The notes beneath the pieces were generated by a model. The model saw only the letters and a program-made list of their open reading frames with translations. It was not told the origin of the DNA and ran no database searches. From NCBI RefSeq assembly GCF_003471585.1, contig NZ_QRJO01000006.1, positions 318 through 64,317 of the forward strand: a DNA stretch of 64,000 nt, given 5' to 3'. The DNA is from Collinsella sp. AM18-10. Lineage in GTDB: Bacteria > Actinomycetota > Coriobacteriia > Coriobacteriales > Coriobacteriaceae. The translations under genes and the position numbers were made by a program. Positions 24,905-35,605 of this stretch are shown piece by piece. Each line of letters opens with the position of its first letter. Positions within the stretch are counted from its first letter, which is position 1.

Positions 24905-25402
24905 TTAGCGGTAGTTGGTGAACTGCAGCGGCTGGCCGTAGTCCTGGTCGCGCAGGAATTGGATAACGGTCTGCAACGCGTCCTTCGAAGCAGAGGAAAC
25001 ACGCAGCTTCTCGGCCTCGATGGTCACCTTGACCTTGAGCTTTTGGTCCTTGATGTTCTTATTGATCTTCTTGGCGGTCGCCTGGTCGATACCCTCGACG
25101 ATATGGCCGAGCACGCGCACGGTGCCGCCCGATGCCGCCTGCGGAGCATCCCACGAGACAGCCTTGAGGTCGATGCCGCGCTTGATGAGCTTGGAGCTCA
25201 GGACATCGATGATCTGCTTGGAGACAAAGTCGGCCGGGGCGTTGATTGTAAAGAGCTTGTCGCCCTTCGAAAGCTCGATCGTGGCGCCGGAATCCTTCAG
25301 GTCATAGCGCTGGGAAATCTCGCGCGTGGTCTGCTGGAAGGCGTTGTCGACCTCTTGCATATTGACCTCGGACACGACGTCGAAGCTGGAATCTTTAGCC
25401 AT
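24905..25402 (-). CDS. YajQ family cyclic-di-GMP/nucleotide-binding protein
   Basis: This 165-residue protein matches YajQ along its length (SSFDVVSEVNMQEVDNAFQQTTREISQRYDLKDS ... VTIEAEKLRVSSASKDALQTVIQFLR). It has two ferredoxin-like domains that bind nucleic acid or, in some proteobacteria, cyclic-di-GMP. No signalling partner is visible here, so a ligand cannot be assigned. AAAGGA precedes ATG 25402, and rimO follows 27 bases downstream. Confidence 0.9.
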   Translation of the reverse strand: MAKDSSFDVVSEVNMQEVDNAFQQTTREISQRYDLKDSGATIELSKGDKLFTINAPADFVSKQIIDVLSSKLIKRGIDLKAVSWDAPQAASGGTVRVLGHIVEGIDQATAKKINKNIKDQKLKVKVTIEAEKLRVSSASKDALQTVIQFLRDQDYGQPLQFTNYR

Positions 25403-25428
25403 GATGTTTCCTTTCGCGTACGAGCGGC

Positions 25429-26940
25429 TTAGTAGCTATCGTACGAATAGTCAGTAGAATCGGTGGGCGTCTGGCCGTCAGTTGCGGTATCGGCGCCATC
25501 CGTGGACTGGGCATCGGTGCCGTCGGTGGTGTCGGTACCATCGGTGGTGTCGGCACCATCAGAACTTTCACCATTCTCGGAATCAGTCGTCTCCTTCTTG
25601 GGAACGGTGATCGTCACGCGCGCCACGCCCGAGGTCTTGGTATCGTAACGGACCTTTTCGCCGTTCTTGGTAACGGTGACATCGGAAGGCTTAGACGTGG
25701 TGATCTCGATCGAGGACTCGGGCGTGTACTCCTGCTCAAAGGGGCCAGTCGCCTGGGCGCCATAGACCGACTTGCCGTCGACCTTGACCTCAATCCAAGC
25801 AGTCTTGCCCTTGGCAACGGAGATCTTGACCTTCGTTACCTCGTTCTCTTCCTTTTTAGCCGTCGTCTTGGAGGCGTCCGAATCAGTCGACTCGTCAGTC
25901 GGCTCATCGGTGTCCTCATCCTCGTCGACGATTTCGGTCTTCTTAGAAGACTTCTTGGTCGTCGTCTTGGTAGCAGTGGGCGTCTCGGGCGTGGTCTCGG
26001 GCGTCGAAGATGCGCAGCCGCGCAGAAGTACCACGATGAGCACGATCAGCAGCAACGCCACGGCACCGATACCGGCGTAGACGATACGCGGATCGAGCCC
26101 GTTGTTTTGAGGAGCACGGGAACCGCCGCGTCCACGACTGGAACTGCTGCGGCCGCCTCCCTGAGGCATACGGCCACGATGGCTATCGGAACGGCCGCGA
26201 TAGCCACCCTGGCCCTGAAGGCTGCGCTGACCCGATCGGGGCGCAAGTTCACCGCGGCCTTGATAGCCACGCTGGCCCGCACGCGGAGCCGAAGAGCGCT
26301 GGCCATACGGCTGTGATTGAGAGCGAAGACGCGGCGTCACCTGCGTGGTATCGGCGTCCGCATAGCCGCCGCGAGCACGACCGGCAGAGATACCACGGTG
26401 ACCGCGATCGGAATAGCCGCCGTCGCCGTAGCCGGCACGAGGGTCACGCGCCACGCCGCGGGCAGCGGGAAGTGCACGGTCCTCGGGCATCGGCGTACTG
26501 CGGAACCGGTCACGCTGCGAGCGAATCTCCTCGCCCGAACCCGTCTCGGTAATATAACCGGCCTGCTGAGGACGCTGTCCATAGCGAGTCGAACGACCGC
26601 CCTGAACCATCAGGAAGCGCCCGTTATCGACAGAGGAACGCGAATTGACGTAGCCGGCGGCGTCCTGGAAACGACCGCCCTGCTGCGACGTCTCGCGTTC
26701 GTATGCCATCAGTTCGTCAAAGTAGGCATTGACGACCTCGCGCGGATTGAGGCCCAAAAAACGAGCATAGCTCGAAATCATGCCCTGCGCATAGCCGCGC
26801 GGCGGCATCGAAGCAAAGTTACCGGTCTCGAAAAACTCGATGATTTGCGGCCTGATTTTGATGGTGTTGGCGACCTGCTGAATGGAAAGGCCCATTCGGC
26901 GACGCTGCTCGAGCAGCATGTCACCAAAGCGTGCAGCCAT
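25429..26940 (-). CDS. RodZ-like helix-turn-helix membrane protein
   Basis: This 503-residue protein has a cytoplasmic HTH of RodZ type (FGDMLLEQRRRMGLSIQQVANTIKIRPQII, residues 5-34), then a long basic disordered segment (about 85-280) with many RG and GRG elements, and one transmembrane helix (about 286-307). Outside the membrane come a Thr/Ser/acidic spacer, a beta-rich DUF4115-like domain (about 365-455) and a DGTDTTDGTD-type low-complexity tail. RodZ links cytoskeleton and cell-wall synthesis in rods; no mreB is in this window. The start codon overlaps the ftsK stop (TGATG). Confidence 0.82.
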   Translation of the reverse strand: MAARFGDMLLEQRRRMGLSIQQVANTIKIRPQIIEFFETGNFASMPPRGYAQGMISSYARFLGLNPREVVNAYFDELMAYERETSQQGGRFQDAAGYVNSRSSVDNGRFLMVQGGRSTRYGQRPQQAGYITETGSGEEIRSQRDRFRSTPMPEDRALPAARGVARDPRAGYGDGGYSDRGHRGISAGRARGGYADADTTQVTPRLRSQSQPYGQRSSAPRAGQRGYQGRGELAPRSGQRSLQGQGGYRGRSDSHRGRMPQGGGRSSSSRGRGGSRAPQNNGLDPRIVYAGIGAVALLLIVLIVVLLRGCASSTPETTPETPTATKTTTKKSSKKTEIVDEDEDTDEPTDESTDSDASKTTAKKEENEVTKVKISVAKGKTAWIEVKVDGKSVYGAQATGPFEQEYTPESSIEITTSKPSDVTVTKNGEKVRYDTKTSGVARVTITVPKKETTDSENGESSDGADTTDGTDTTDGTDAQSTDGADTATDGQTPTDSTDYSYDSY

Positions 26941-29714
26941 CAGAATCCTCCAAACTCACGATCTTCACGTGCCATCTCGGCGTCGACAGATTCCAGCGCG
27001 GCAAGCCCTTCCTCGTCCAACAGGACCTCGCGCGGCTTGGAACCGTCGGGCGGGCCGACGACACCCTTTTCTTCCAGCATGTCCATAATACGCCCGGCAC
27101 GCGCATAGCCAACCTTCAGGCGGCGTTGCAGGCCAGATGTGGAGCCCAGCTGCGATTCCACCACAATATGGGCGGCTTCCCAAATGAGCGGATCATCGTC
27201 TTGCGGCTCGGCGACTCCGGTGCGGACAATGCCGCCACCAGCCATGGACATGGAAGCGGGCGCCACGGCGGACAGAATCTCCTCGTGGTAGTCGGGCTCG
27301 CTCTGCGACTTGACGAACTCGACAATCTCGTTGATTTCGTCGTCCGAGACAAAGCAGCCCTGGATACGGCGGGGCTTGCCCCAGTCGACCTTGGAGAACA
27401 GCATGTCGCCCAAACCGGTGAGCTTCTCGGCACCCATCTGGTCGATGATGACGCGCGAGTCGATGCCCGTGGCGACGTTAAAGGCGATGCGGTTGGTGAT
27501 GTTGGCCTTGATGAGGCCCGTCACCACGTTGGAGCTGGGGCGCTGCGTGGCAACGATAAGATGAATACCGGCGGCACGGCCCAGCTGTGCAATACGCACG
27601 ATCGAGGCCTCGACATCCTTACCGGCGACCATCATCAGGTCAGAGAGCTCGTCAATGATAATGACAAGGTAGGGCATCTTTTGCGGCGGATTGTCGTAAT
27701 GCTCAAACTCGCCAGCAGCCTGCTTTTCGTTGTAGGTCGAGATCTTACGCACGTTGAGACGCTCGAAGACCTTCAGGCGACGCTCCATCTCGGACACAGC
27801 CCATTGCAGAGCGCTCGCGGCCTGCTTGGGCTCGGTCACCACGGGCACATAGAGATGCGGCAGACCGTTATAGCCCGCAAGCTCGACGCGCTTGGGGTCG
27901 ACCATGATCAGGCGAACGTCCTCGGGAAGGGCGCGCATGAGCAAGGTCGTGATGATGGAATTGATCATCACCGACTTACCAGAACCGGTCGTACCGGCAA
28001 TCAACAGGTGAGGCATCTTGGCGAGGTCGGCGACAACCGGCGTGCCCTCGGCGTCGCGGCCGATGGCGAGCTCGAGCGGACCGCCCTTCACATAGGGCAG
28101 CACGTCGCCCAGATTGACGTTCTGGCGCTTGCGGTTGGGAATCTCGATGCCCACGAGCGAGGTGCCGGGGATCGGGGCAAAGATACGCACCGACTGGGCA
28201 GCGAGCGAAAGCGCGATATCGTCCTCGAGGCTCGAGATTTTGCTCACACGCTCGCCCTCACCGGGCTGCAGCTTAAAGGTCGTCACCGTGGGGCCGGCGA
28301 TCCAGCCGACCACGCGGGCACTGCGGCCAAACTCAAGCAAGGTGGATTGCAGTGACTCAGCGGTCTGCTCCAGCTCCTTGTCCGAAGACGCGGCGGAAGC
28401 CGACTGCGGGTTGGCATGCAGGATTTCGAGCGGCGGAAGCTTGAGGCCGTCCTCCTCTTCGCCCTCGTTATCTGCGGCGCCGCCGTCCGCTCCCCCATCA
28501 CGAGCCGCAGCCGATTCGACAGCACTCGTGGCAGGCGCATCGGCAACCTTGGGATGCTTCAAGAAGTCGGGAATCTGAGGTGCGGCTGAAACAGGGTTCA
28601 CGGCAAACGGCGGCTCTGACTCGTCAACCTTGTCCGGATCGTCCTCCATCGAAAGCTGTCCAATGACCTGCCCGCGCTTGGCGTGGCGACGCGGCAGCAA
28701 GGTTGTCTTGGCGGTCTCGAGCGGAGCCTCGTCGTCCTCGTCGTCACCCTCGGTGAGCTCAATCTCGCTATCGGACCAAGACGGGTCGGGCTCGCTTGTG
28801 TTGAGCTTGGGCGCAGCCTTGCCCTTCTTGGCATGGCGGCGCGGCAGCAGCGTGGTCTTGGCGCGCTCGGCTTCAACCGACTCGGATACGTCGACAAACG
28901 GGTCATCGTCCTCGTCGTCATCCAAAACCGGGTCGACATCGCCACCCATGACCGTGGTCACCGCGGCGTCAGTCCCCTTCTGGCGCAAAATGCTCAGGTG
29001 CGGACGAGCGACGCCGGGAACAGACAGGGCCTCTTCATCGCCCCACGGGCTCGCATTGACATCGGCACGTCGACGCTCGGCAAAATCGGCAGCGCGATCG
29101 CGTGCGGAGCGCAAAACGCCACCCACCGAAAAGCCGATAATGACCAAACCAACGACGACAAGCCCCAGCAGGACAACCATGGCGATAGGTTTACCCAAGG
29201 CGTTTTGCAAGGCACTTGCGATAAAGGCGCCAATGTAGCCGCCCGACACGGAAAGGTTCTGCGGCGTAAACATAAGGTCGCACGAATCGCTCGTGCCCGG
29301 CACCATCAGCGAAAGAATGGAGACGACGGCGATAAAGACCAAGGCGCCGCCCGCAACAGAGCGCACGTTGAGCGGCGAGTCCTCACCCAAAAAGAGCGTG
29401 GCGGCAAACAGCAAGATGACGATCGGCAGCACGTAGGCGCCCAGACCAAAGCCCAGGTGGTAGAAACCGGCAACCGCAGCCGTCACGGGCGCTGTTGCCG
29501 GAGAGATCACGGCAATGAAGGACGCGATCGCCAAAACGGCGATGACCACACCGGCGATATCGCGATTGGCCGAAGGCTCGACCAGGGGCTCAAACTCATC
29601 AAACTCGGACTCGTGGCCCTTATTGGCACGCAGATGGGAACCGGCACCCTTAGCAGATGCCGGTTGGTTATTGGCCTTATTGCCTTTGGCGTTTTTTGCA
29701 GATCCGCGCGCCAA
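26940..29714 (-). CDS. ftsK: DNA translocase FtsK/SpoIIIE
   Basis: FtsK pumps DNA through the closing septum and resolves the terminus region. The 924-residue protein has four N-terminal membrane helices (about 52-200), an acidic linker (200-440), a motor domain with Walker A GTTGSGKS (574-581) and Walker B VIIIDELSDLM, and a C-terminal winged-helix gamma domain that reads polar motifs. The start is TTG at 29712-29714, supported by GGAGG six bases upstream. The linker contains AKTTLLPRRHAK twice (285-296 and 335-346). It begins one base after the rnj stop. Confidence 0.95.
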   Translation of the reverse strand: MARGSAKNAKGNKANNQPASAKGAGSHLRANKGHESEFDEFEPLVEPSANRDIAGVVIAVLAIASFIAVISPATAPVTAAVAGFYHLGFGLGAYVLPIVILLFAATLFLGEDSPLNVRSVAGGALVFIAVVSILSLMVPGTSDSCDLMFTPQNLSVSGGYIGAFIASALQNALGKPIAMVVLLGLVVVGLVIIGFSVGGVLRSARDRAADFAERRRADVNASPWGDEEALSVPGVARPHLSILRQKGTDAAVTTVMGGDVDPVLDDDEDDDPFVDVSESVEAERAKTTLLPRRHAKKGKAAPKLNTSEPDPSWSDSEIELTEGDDEDDEAPLETAKTTLLPRRHAKRGQVIGQLSMEDDPDKVDESEPPFAVNPVSAAPQIPDFLKHPKVADAPATSAVESAAARDGGADGGAADNEGEEEDGLKLPPLEILHANPQSASAASSDKELEQTAESLQSTLLEFGRSARVVGWIAGPTVTTFKLQPGEGERVSKISSLEDDIALSLAAQSVRIFAPIPGTSLVGIEIPNRKRQNVNLGDVLPYVKGGPLELAIGRDAEGTPVVADLAKMPHLLIAGTTGSGKSVMINSIITTLLMRALPEDVRLIMVDPKRVELAGYNGLPHLYVPVVTEPKQAASALQWAVSEMERRLKVFERLNVRKISTYNEKQAAGEFEHYDNPPQKMPYLVIIIDELSDLMMVAGKDVEASIVRIAQLGRAAGIHLIVATQRPSSNVVTGLIKANITNRIAFNVATGIDSRVIIDQMGAEKLTGLGDMLFSKVDWGKPRRIQGCFVSDDEINEIVEFVKSQSEPDYHEEILSAVAPASMSMAGGGIVRTGVAEPQDDDPLIWEAAHIVVESQLGSTSGLQRRLKVGYARAGRIMDMLEEKGVVGPPDGSKPREVLLDEEGLAALESVDAEMAREDREFGGF

Positions 29715-29715
29715 A

Positions 29716-31386
29716 CTAAACCTCCATGACGACCGGGATGATCATCGGACGGGTGCGCGTACGGCTCCAGATAAAGTTAGAGAGCGAATCGCGCACGGCC
29801 TTGCGAATGGCATCGGAACCGCTGCTGGTAAAGCTAAACTTACCCTTCTCGATCGTCTTCATAATGGACGCGGAGGCATCCTCGGAGAACTGGTCGTCGA
29901 TGGCAAACGAGACGCCGCGGCCCGAGAACTCGATGGCCTCGATCTTCTTGTGTTTGAGGGAGACAATGGCAACGGCCGTGACCATACCGTCGTTGGCGAG
30001 CTTCTGGCGATCGCGCAGGACGATGGGGTCGGTATCGCCGATACGCAGGCCGTCGACGTAAACGACACCGGACTCGACGGGCGTACCGCGCTTGACGATA
30101 CCACCGCGCATCTCGAGCGTGTCGCCGTTATCGAGGATAAAGATATGATCGTCCTTGATGCCCATCTTGCGGGCCAGCTGCGCATGGGCGCGCAGATGCA
30201 CGGCCTCACCGTGAACCGGCATAAAGTACGTGGGCTTGGCCATGGCCATCAGGAGCTTGAGCTCCTCCTGGCTACCGTGACCCGAGACGTGGACGAGAGC
30301 GCGGTTCTTATCCCACACGTCGCAGCCGAGCTTGGCCAGGCTGTTGACGACCTGCTGGACGGCCTTCTCGTTGCCAGGAACGGGAGTTGCCGAAAGGATA
30401 ACGGTATCGCCCTCGTGGATGGAGAGCGTCTTGTGCTCGCCATTGGCCATGCGGGACAGGGCCGACAGCGGCTCGCCCTGCGAACCGGTGCACATGACGA
30501 CAATCTTATCGTCGGGCAGGTTATCGATATCGAAGGCATCGATGATATCGGCGTCATCGATGTTGAGGTAGCCCAGCTCACGCGCCACGCGGGTGTTCGT
30601 GAGCATGGAGCGACCGGTCACAACGACCTTACGGCCGCACTTGCGGGCGGCATCGCAGATCTGCTGCAGACGATGGATGTGGCTCGAGAACGACGCGACG
30701 AACACGCGACCCGGGGCGTTCTTGATGGCGTGCAACAGGTTGGGACCAACCTCGGCCTCGGACTTGGTAAAGCCGGGAACCGTGGCATTGGTGGAGTCGG
30801 AAAGCAGCAGGTCGATGCCCTGCTTGGCAAAACGGCTGATAGCGGCATAGTCGGGCGTGACGCCGTCGATGGGAGTCTGGTCGAGCTTAAAGTCGCCGGT
30901 GTGCATAACGGTGCCCTGATTGGTGCGGATGAACACGCCCAGAGCGCCGGGGATGGAGTGCGTCATCGAGAAGAAGTCGAGCGAGATGCCGCCGAGGTTG
31001 ACATGGCTGCCGCCCTTGACCTCGCGGAACTTAGGCGCGCGGATGCGGAACTCGGAGAGCTTGCCCTCGATAAAACCGAGCGTCAGCTTGCTCGAGAAGA
31101 TGGGCACCTTGTTGTTGAGGTCCTGCAGCAGGTACGGAAGCGAACCGGTGTGGTCCTCGTGGCCGTGAGTAACGATGATACCGCGGAGCTTCTCCTCGTT
31201 CTCCAGAACATAGGTGTAGTCGGGAAGCACCAGGTCGATACCGGGCTGGGAGTCATCCGGGAACATAAGACCGGCGTCGACGAGCACCATGTCGTCGCCG
31301 CACTCGAAGACCGTCATGTTCTTGCCGATGCCATCAAGGCCGCCGAGCGGGATGATCTTCAAGGGAGATGATTTTTTAGCTGCCAT
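29716..31386 (-). CDS. rnj: Ribonuclease J
   Basis: RNase J is a metallo-beta-lactamase/beta-CASP nuclease with 5'-3' exonuclease and endonuclease activity on RNA. The 556-residue protein has the metal-binding HGHEDHTGSLPYLL, a later HTGD and HVSGHGS, and the SDSTNA active-site region. The ATG at 31384-31386 begins the protein-like sequence (MAAKKSSPLKIIPLGGLDGIG). AAAGGA is 14 bases upstream, further than usual. The upstream in-frame extension to 31554 looks non-coding. Confidence 0.95.
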   Translation of the reverse strand: MAAKKSSPLKIIPLGGLDGIGKNMTVFECGDDMVLVDAGLMFPDDSQPGIDLVLPDYTYVLENEEKLRGIIVTHGHEDHTGSLPYLLQDLNNKVPIFSSKLTLGFIEGKLSEFRIRAPKFREVKGGSHVNLGGISLDFFSMTHSIPGALGVFIRTNQGTVMHTGDFKLDQTPIDGVTPDYAAISRFAKQGIDLLLSDSTNATVPGFTKSEAEVGPNLLHAIKNAPGRVFVASFSSHIHRLQQICDAARKCGRKVVVTGRSMLTNTRVARELGYLNIDDADIIDAFDIDNLPDDKIVVMCTGSQGEPLSALSRMANGEHKTLSIHEGDTVILSATPVPGNEKAVQQVVNSLAKLGCDVWDKNRALVHVSGHGSQEELKLLMAMAKPTYFMPVHGEAVHLRAHAQLARKMGIKDDHIFILDNGDTLEMRGGIVKRGTPVESGVVYVDGLRIGDTDPIVLRDRQKLANDGMVTAVAIVSLKHKKIEAIEFSGRGVSFAIDDQFSEDASASIMKTIEKGKFSFTSSGSDAIRKAVRDSLSNFIWSRTRTRPMIIPVVMEV

Positions 31387-31574
31387 AGGTGAGTGTGGTT
31401 TCCTTTCTTCGAAACGGGTCTGGAACAACCGACGGGGCGCTTCTGGCAAACCGACCGCCGGGAACGTACAAACATGCATCGCAGAGTCGATGCAATAACC
31501 ACAGTATGATACCCATTTGCACAACAACAGACCACCCATGCATGAAAGCCCCATCCAAACCGGTCTATCCCGCC

Positions 31575-31707
31575 GGTTTCCCGTGGGGCGGGCACTGATG
31601 AAGTTTCCTGCTCTACAGTCCTGCTCACGACGGAGGCCACATTAAGTGGCCTCCTGTTCGTGCGGAACTCGCGATAAACTTCATCAGTGCCCGCCCCACG
31701 GGAAACC
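31575..31707. repeat. Long palindromic element, family B copy 1
   Basis: The arms 31575-31606 and 31676-31707 are perfectly complementary over 32 bp. They enclose a 69-base core (31607-31675) containing a nested nine-bp hairpin, GGAGGCCAC (31632-31640) with GTGGCCTCC (31646-31654). The core is the reverse complement of the copy 2 core apart from changes concentrated in that hairpin. The outer arms are unrelated to those of copy 2 beyond ATGAAGTTT at the inner end. Confidence 0.9.
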
Positions 31708-31833
31708 TGCCAAAAAGGGACAGGTTTATTATGGTCGGTTTTATCTGGGAAGATGCTGCTGCGGCTATCTACAGATCTGAAATCTGACTACTGAATAGAC
31801 TGTCTAACTAAATAGCGAGCGGCACTAACCAGT

Positions 31834-31978
31834 CCTTTTGCTTGCGCCCGGGAGGGCCGCATATGAAGTTTATCGCGAGTTCCGCACGCAAAGGAAAGCA
31901 CTTAATGTGCTTTCCGTCTTGCGCAGGACTGTAGAGCAGGAAACTTCATATGCGGCCCTCCCGGGCGCAAGCAAAAGG
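31834..31978. repeat. Long palindromic element, family B copy 2 (inverted)
   Basis: The arms 31834-31871 and 31941-31978 are perfectly complementary over 38 bp, with a 69-base core (31872-31940) between. The nested hairpin is GGAAAGCAC (31893-31901) with GTGCTTTCC (31907-31915), differing from copy 1 by paired, compensating changes. The arm nearest pnp runs into the stem of the pnp terminator. Confidence 0.9.
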
Positions 31979-32004
31979 GCGACCCCTGTCCGGAGTCGCC
32001 CTTG
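31973..32004 (-). terminator. Terminator after pnp
   Basis: On the minus strand AAGGGCGAC (32003-31995) pairs with GTCGCCCTT (31983-31975), followed by a short TTTT. The T-tail is also the end of the family B copy 2 arm. Confidence 0.7.
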
Positions 32005-32026
32005 CGGTGCTGGTTATGTACGGCTG

Positions 32027-34273
<2,247 letters not shown>

Positions 34274-34376
34274 TGTTCTCCTTTACCCCACAGGCCCCTT
34301 GCCTGCGGGCTTCTCATGTGACGCGGGCCCCCTGCCCCCGCCACGCTTCAGAGCGTGATTGTTCACGCCCTTACAC

Positions 34377-34408
34377 AAAAAGAGCGCCCCGCTGCGCAGG
34401 ACGCTCTT
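34377..34408 (-). terminator. Terminator/attenuator between rpsO and pnp
   Basis: AAGAGCG (34408-34402) pairs with CGCTCTT (34386-34380) on the minus strand around a GC-rich loop, followed by TTTTT. It lies 16 bases after the rpsO stop. Confidence 0.8.
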
Positions 34409-34423
34409 AGCATGTACAAATCC

Positions 34424-34702
34424 TTACTGGATGTTGTCGCGGATGCCCAGAGCCTTGATGAGCTCACGGTACTCGACGATGTCGTTCTTCTTGATGTAGG
34501 AGAGAAGACGACGACGACGGCCGACGAGCATGAGCAGGCCACGACGGGTGTGGAAGTCCTTCTGGTGGGACTTCATGTGCTCGGTCAGCTCCTTGATGCG
34601 CTCGGACAGGATGGCGACCTGAACCTTGGGGTTGCCGGTGTCGACCGGGGTGTTACCGAACTGGGCAGTCAGCTCAGCCTTGCGCTCTTTGGAAACAGTC
34701 AT
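34424..34702 (-). CDS. rpsO: 30S ribosomal protein S15
   Basis: S15 binds 16S rRNA early in 30S assembly. The 92-residue protein shows the family core GNTPVDTGNPKVQVAILSERI, HRRGLLMLVGRRRRLLSYIKK-type sequence (here FHTRRGLLMLVGRRRRLLSYI) and YRELIKALGIR. ATG 34702 has AAAGGTG five bases upstream; the longer frame to 34798 is not S15. A perfect 18-base palindrome at 34722-34739 lies just before the ribosome-binding site. Confidence 0.97.
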   Translation of the reverse strand: MTVSKERKAELTAQFGNTPVDTGNPKVQVAILSERIKELTEHMKSHQKDFHTRRGLLMLVGRRRRLLSYIKKNDIVEYRELIKALGIRDNIQ

Positions 34703-34721
34703 TGTTTCACCTTTCGTTTCT

Positions 34722-34739
34722 TGTCGCCCGCGGGCGACA
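34722..34739 (-). promoter_or_regulatory. Palindromic leader hairpin before rpsO
   Basis: TGTCGCCCGCGGGCGACA is a perfect 18-base palindrome located 19 bases before the rpsO start. As RNA it could form a compact hairpin, possibly a site for S15 autoregulation; this is inference. Confidence 0.45.
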
Positions 34740-34840
34740 CTATTCGCCTCGGACTGGGAAGCCGCCGGTGGAGCGAGCATCCAAGGTCGAGGTACCAACA
34801 GGTCGGTATGTTACCACAAGCAACCCGCGCCTGCGCATCA

Positions 34841-35590
34841 TCACCGACCCAACATGAATTCCATCGCACGGAGGCGCTGATCGGTGTGCGTCGCAGCCCA
34901 CACATGCGAAAGCCCGAGCAAGAACGCCGCCGTATGCGGATCGATTCGCTCGACCATGAGTGCATCGAAGGTCATGGACATGAGGGCGCGCAGCCACGCG
35001 ACCTCACCGGTCGACACCAGCTCGGCACCCGGAACGCTCGACGCGCACGAACCGCACATGAGCCCGCCCGCCTGGGGCGAAAAGTACGACAGCATGGGGT
35101 CTCCGCACAGCACGCAGGCCGAAAAATCGGGTCGATAGCCCACGTGCGACAGCAGTTTAAAGACAAAGGCCGCCACGAGCAGGTCCATATGTGCCGTGTC
35201 GAGCCCGCTGCCCACCAGGGCAAGCGCTCGCTGCGTGATGGCAAAGGTAAACGGGTCCTCGGCGTCCTCGAACGAGCACACGCGCGCAACCTCGGCGATC
35301 GCGCTTGCGGCGCAGGTCGTCTCGTAATCGGGCGCAACGCCGAGCGGCGCCTCCATAAGCTCGGCCTGGGAAACCACGTCGAGCGAGCGTCCATGTGCGA
35401 GCAGCATATCGACGGTACAGAATAATTCGCAGCGCGCCGCCAAGCGCCCACCGGGTTTGCGGGCCCCCTTTGCCACGGCACGAACCTGGCGACCCCGCTC
35501 GTCAAGCATCGTCAGAATCAGATCGGTCTCTTTGAGCTTGGTTTTGTCGAGCACGAGCACCTTCGTGCGATATGTCCGGGAGCCTGCCAT
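34841..35590 (-). CDS. recO: DNA repair protein RecO
   Basis: RecO loads RecA onto SSB-coated DNA in the RecFOR pathway. The 249-residue protein has an N-terminal OB fold (TKVLVLDKTKLKETDLILTMLDERGRQVRAVAKGARKP) and a helical C-terminal domain with a zinc site formed by CVLCGDP (about 155-161) and MCGSC about 16 residues later. It follows era closely on the same strand, as in many genomes. Confidence 0.93.
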   Translation of the reverse strand: MAGSRTYRTKVLVLDKTKLKETDLILTMLDERGRQVRAVAKGARKPGGRLAARCELFCTVDMLLAHGRSLDVVSQAELMEAPLGVAPDYETTCAASAIAEVARVCSFEDAEDPFTFAITQRALALVGSGLDTAHMDLLVAAFVFKLLSHVGYRPDFSACVLCGDPMLSYFSPQAGGLMCGSCASSVPGAELVSTGEVAWLRALMSMTFDALMVERIDPHTAAFLLGLSHVWAATHTDQRLRAMEFMLGR

Positions 35591-35605
35591 GCGCGCTGCG
35601 CGTCC

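Larger units (their letters stand above)
31387..32026. other. Repeat-filled intergenic gap between pnp and rnj, no gene seen
   Basis: This 640-bp gap lies between two minus-strand genes. It contains two inverted copies of a long palindromic repeat, the pnp terminator and a seven-bp hairpin at 31703-31709/31721-31727. Short open frames run through the palindromes, but none has a ribosome-binding site or recognisable product. The rnj promoter should lie in 31387-31560. Confidence 0.75.

Noticed and set aside
23405..25432. 675-codon plus-strand open frame opposite rimO and yajQ
   Set aside because: It spans parts of several well-supported minus-strand genes, and its translation has shadow-like composition.
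29515..31371. 618-codon plus-strand open frame opposite rnj and the start of ftsK
   Set aside because: It is antisense to RNase J and crosses gene boundaries without its own signals.
31574..31707. Small open frames through the family B palindromes (translations containing RTVEQETS)
   Set aside because: The peptide follows from the repeat DNA, has no ribosome-binding site and is better explained as non-coding palindrome.
34740..34840. Possible tRNA or RNA gene in the rpsO-recO gap
   Set aside because: No cloverleaf, anticodon stem or T-loop consensus could be found. No tRNA was recognised anywhere in the window.
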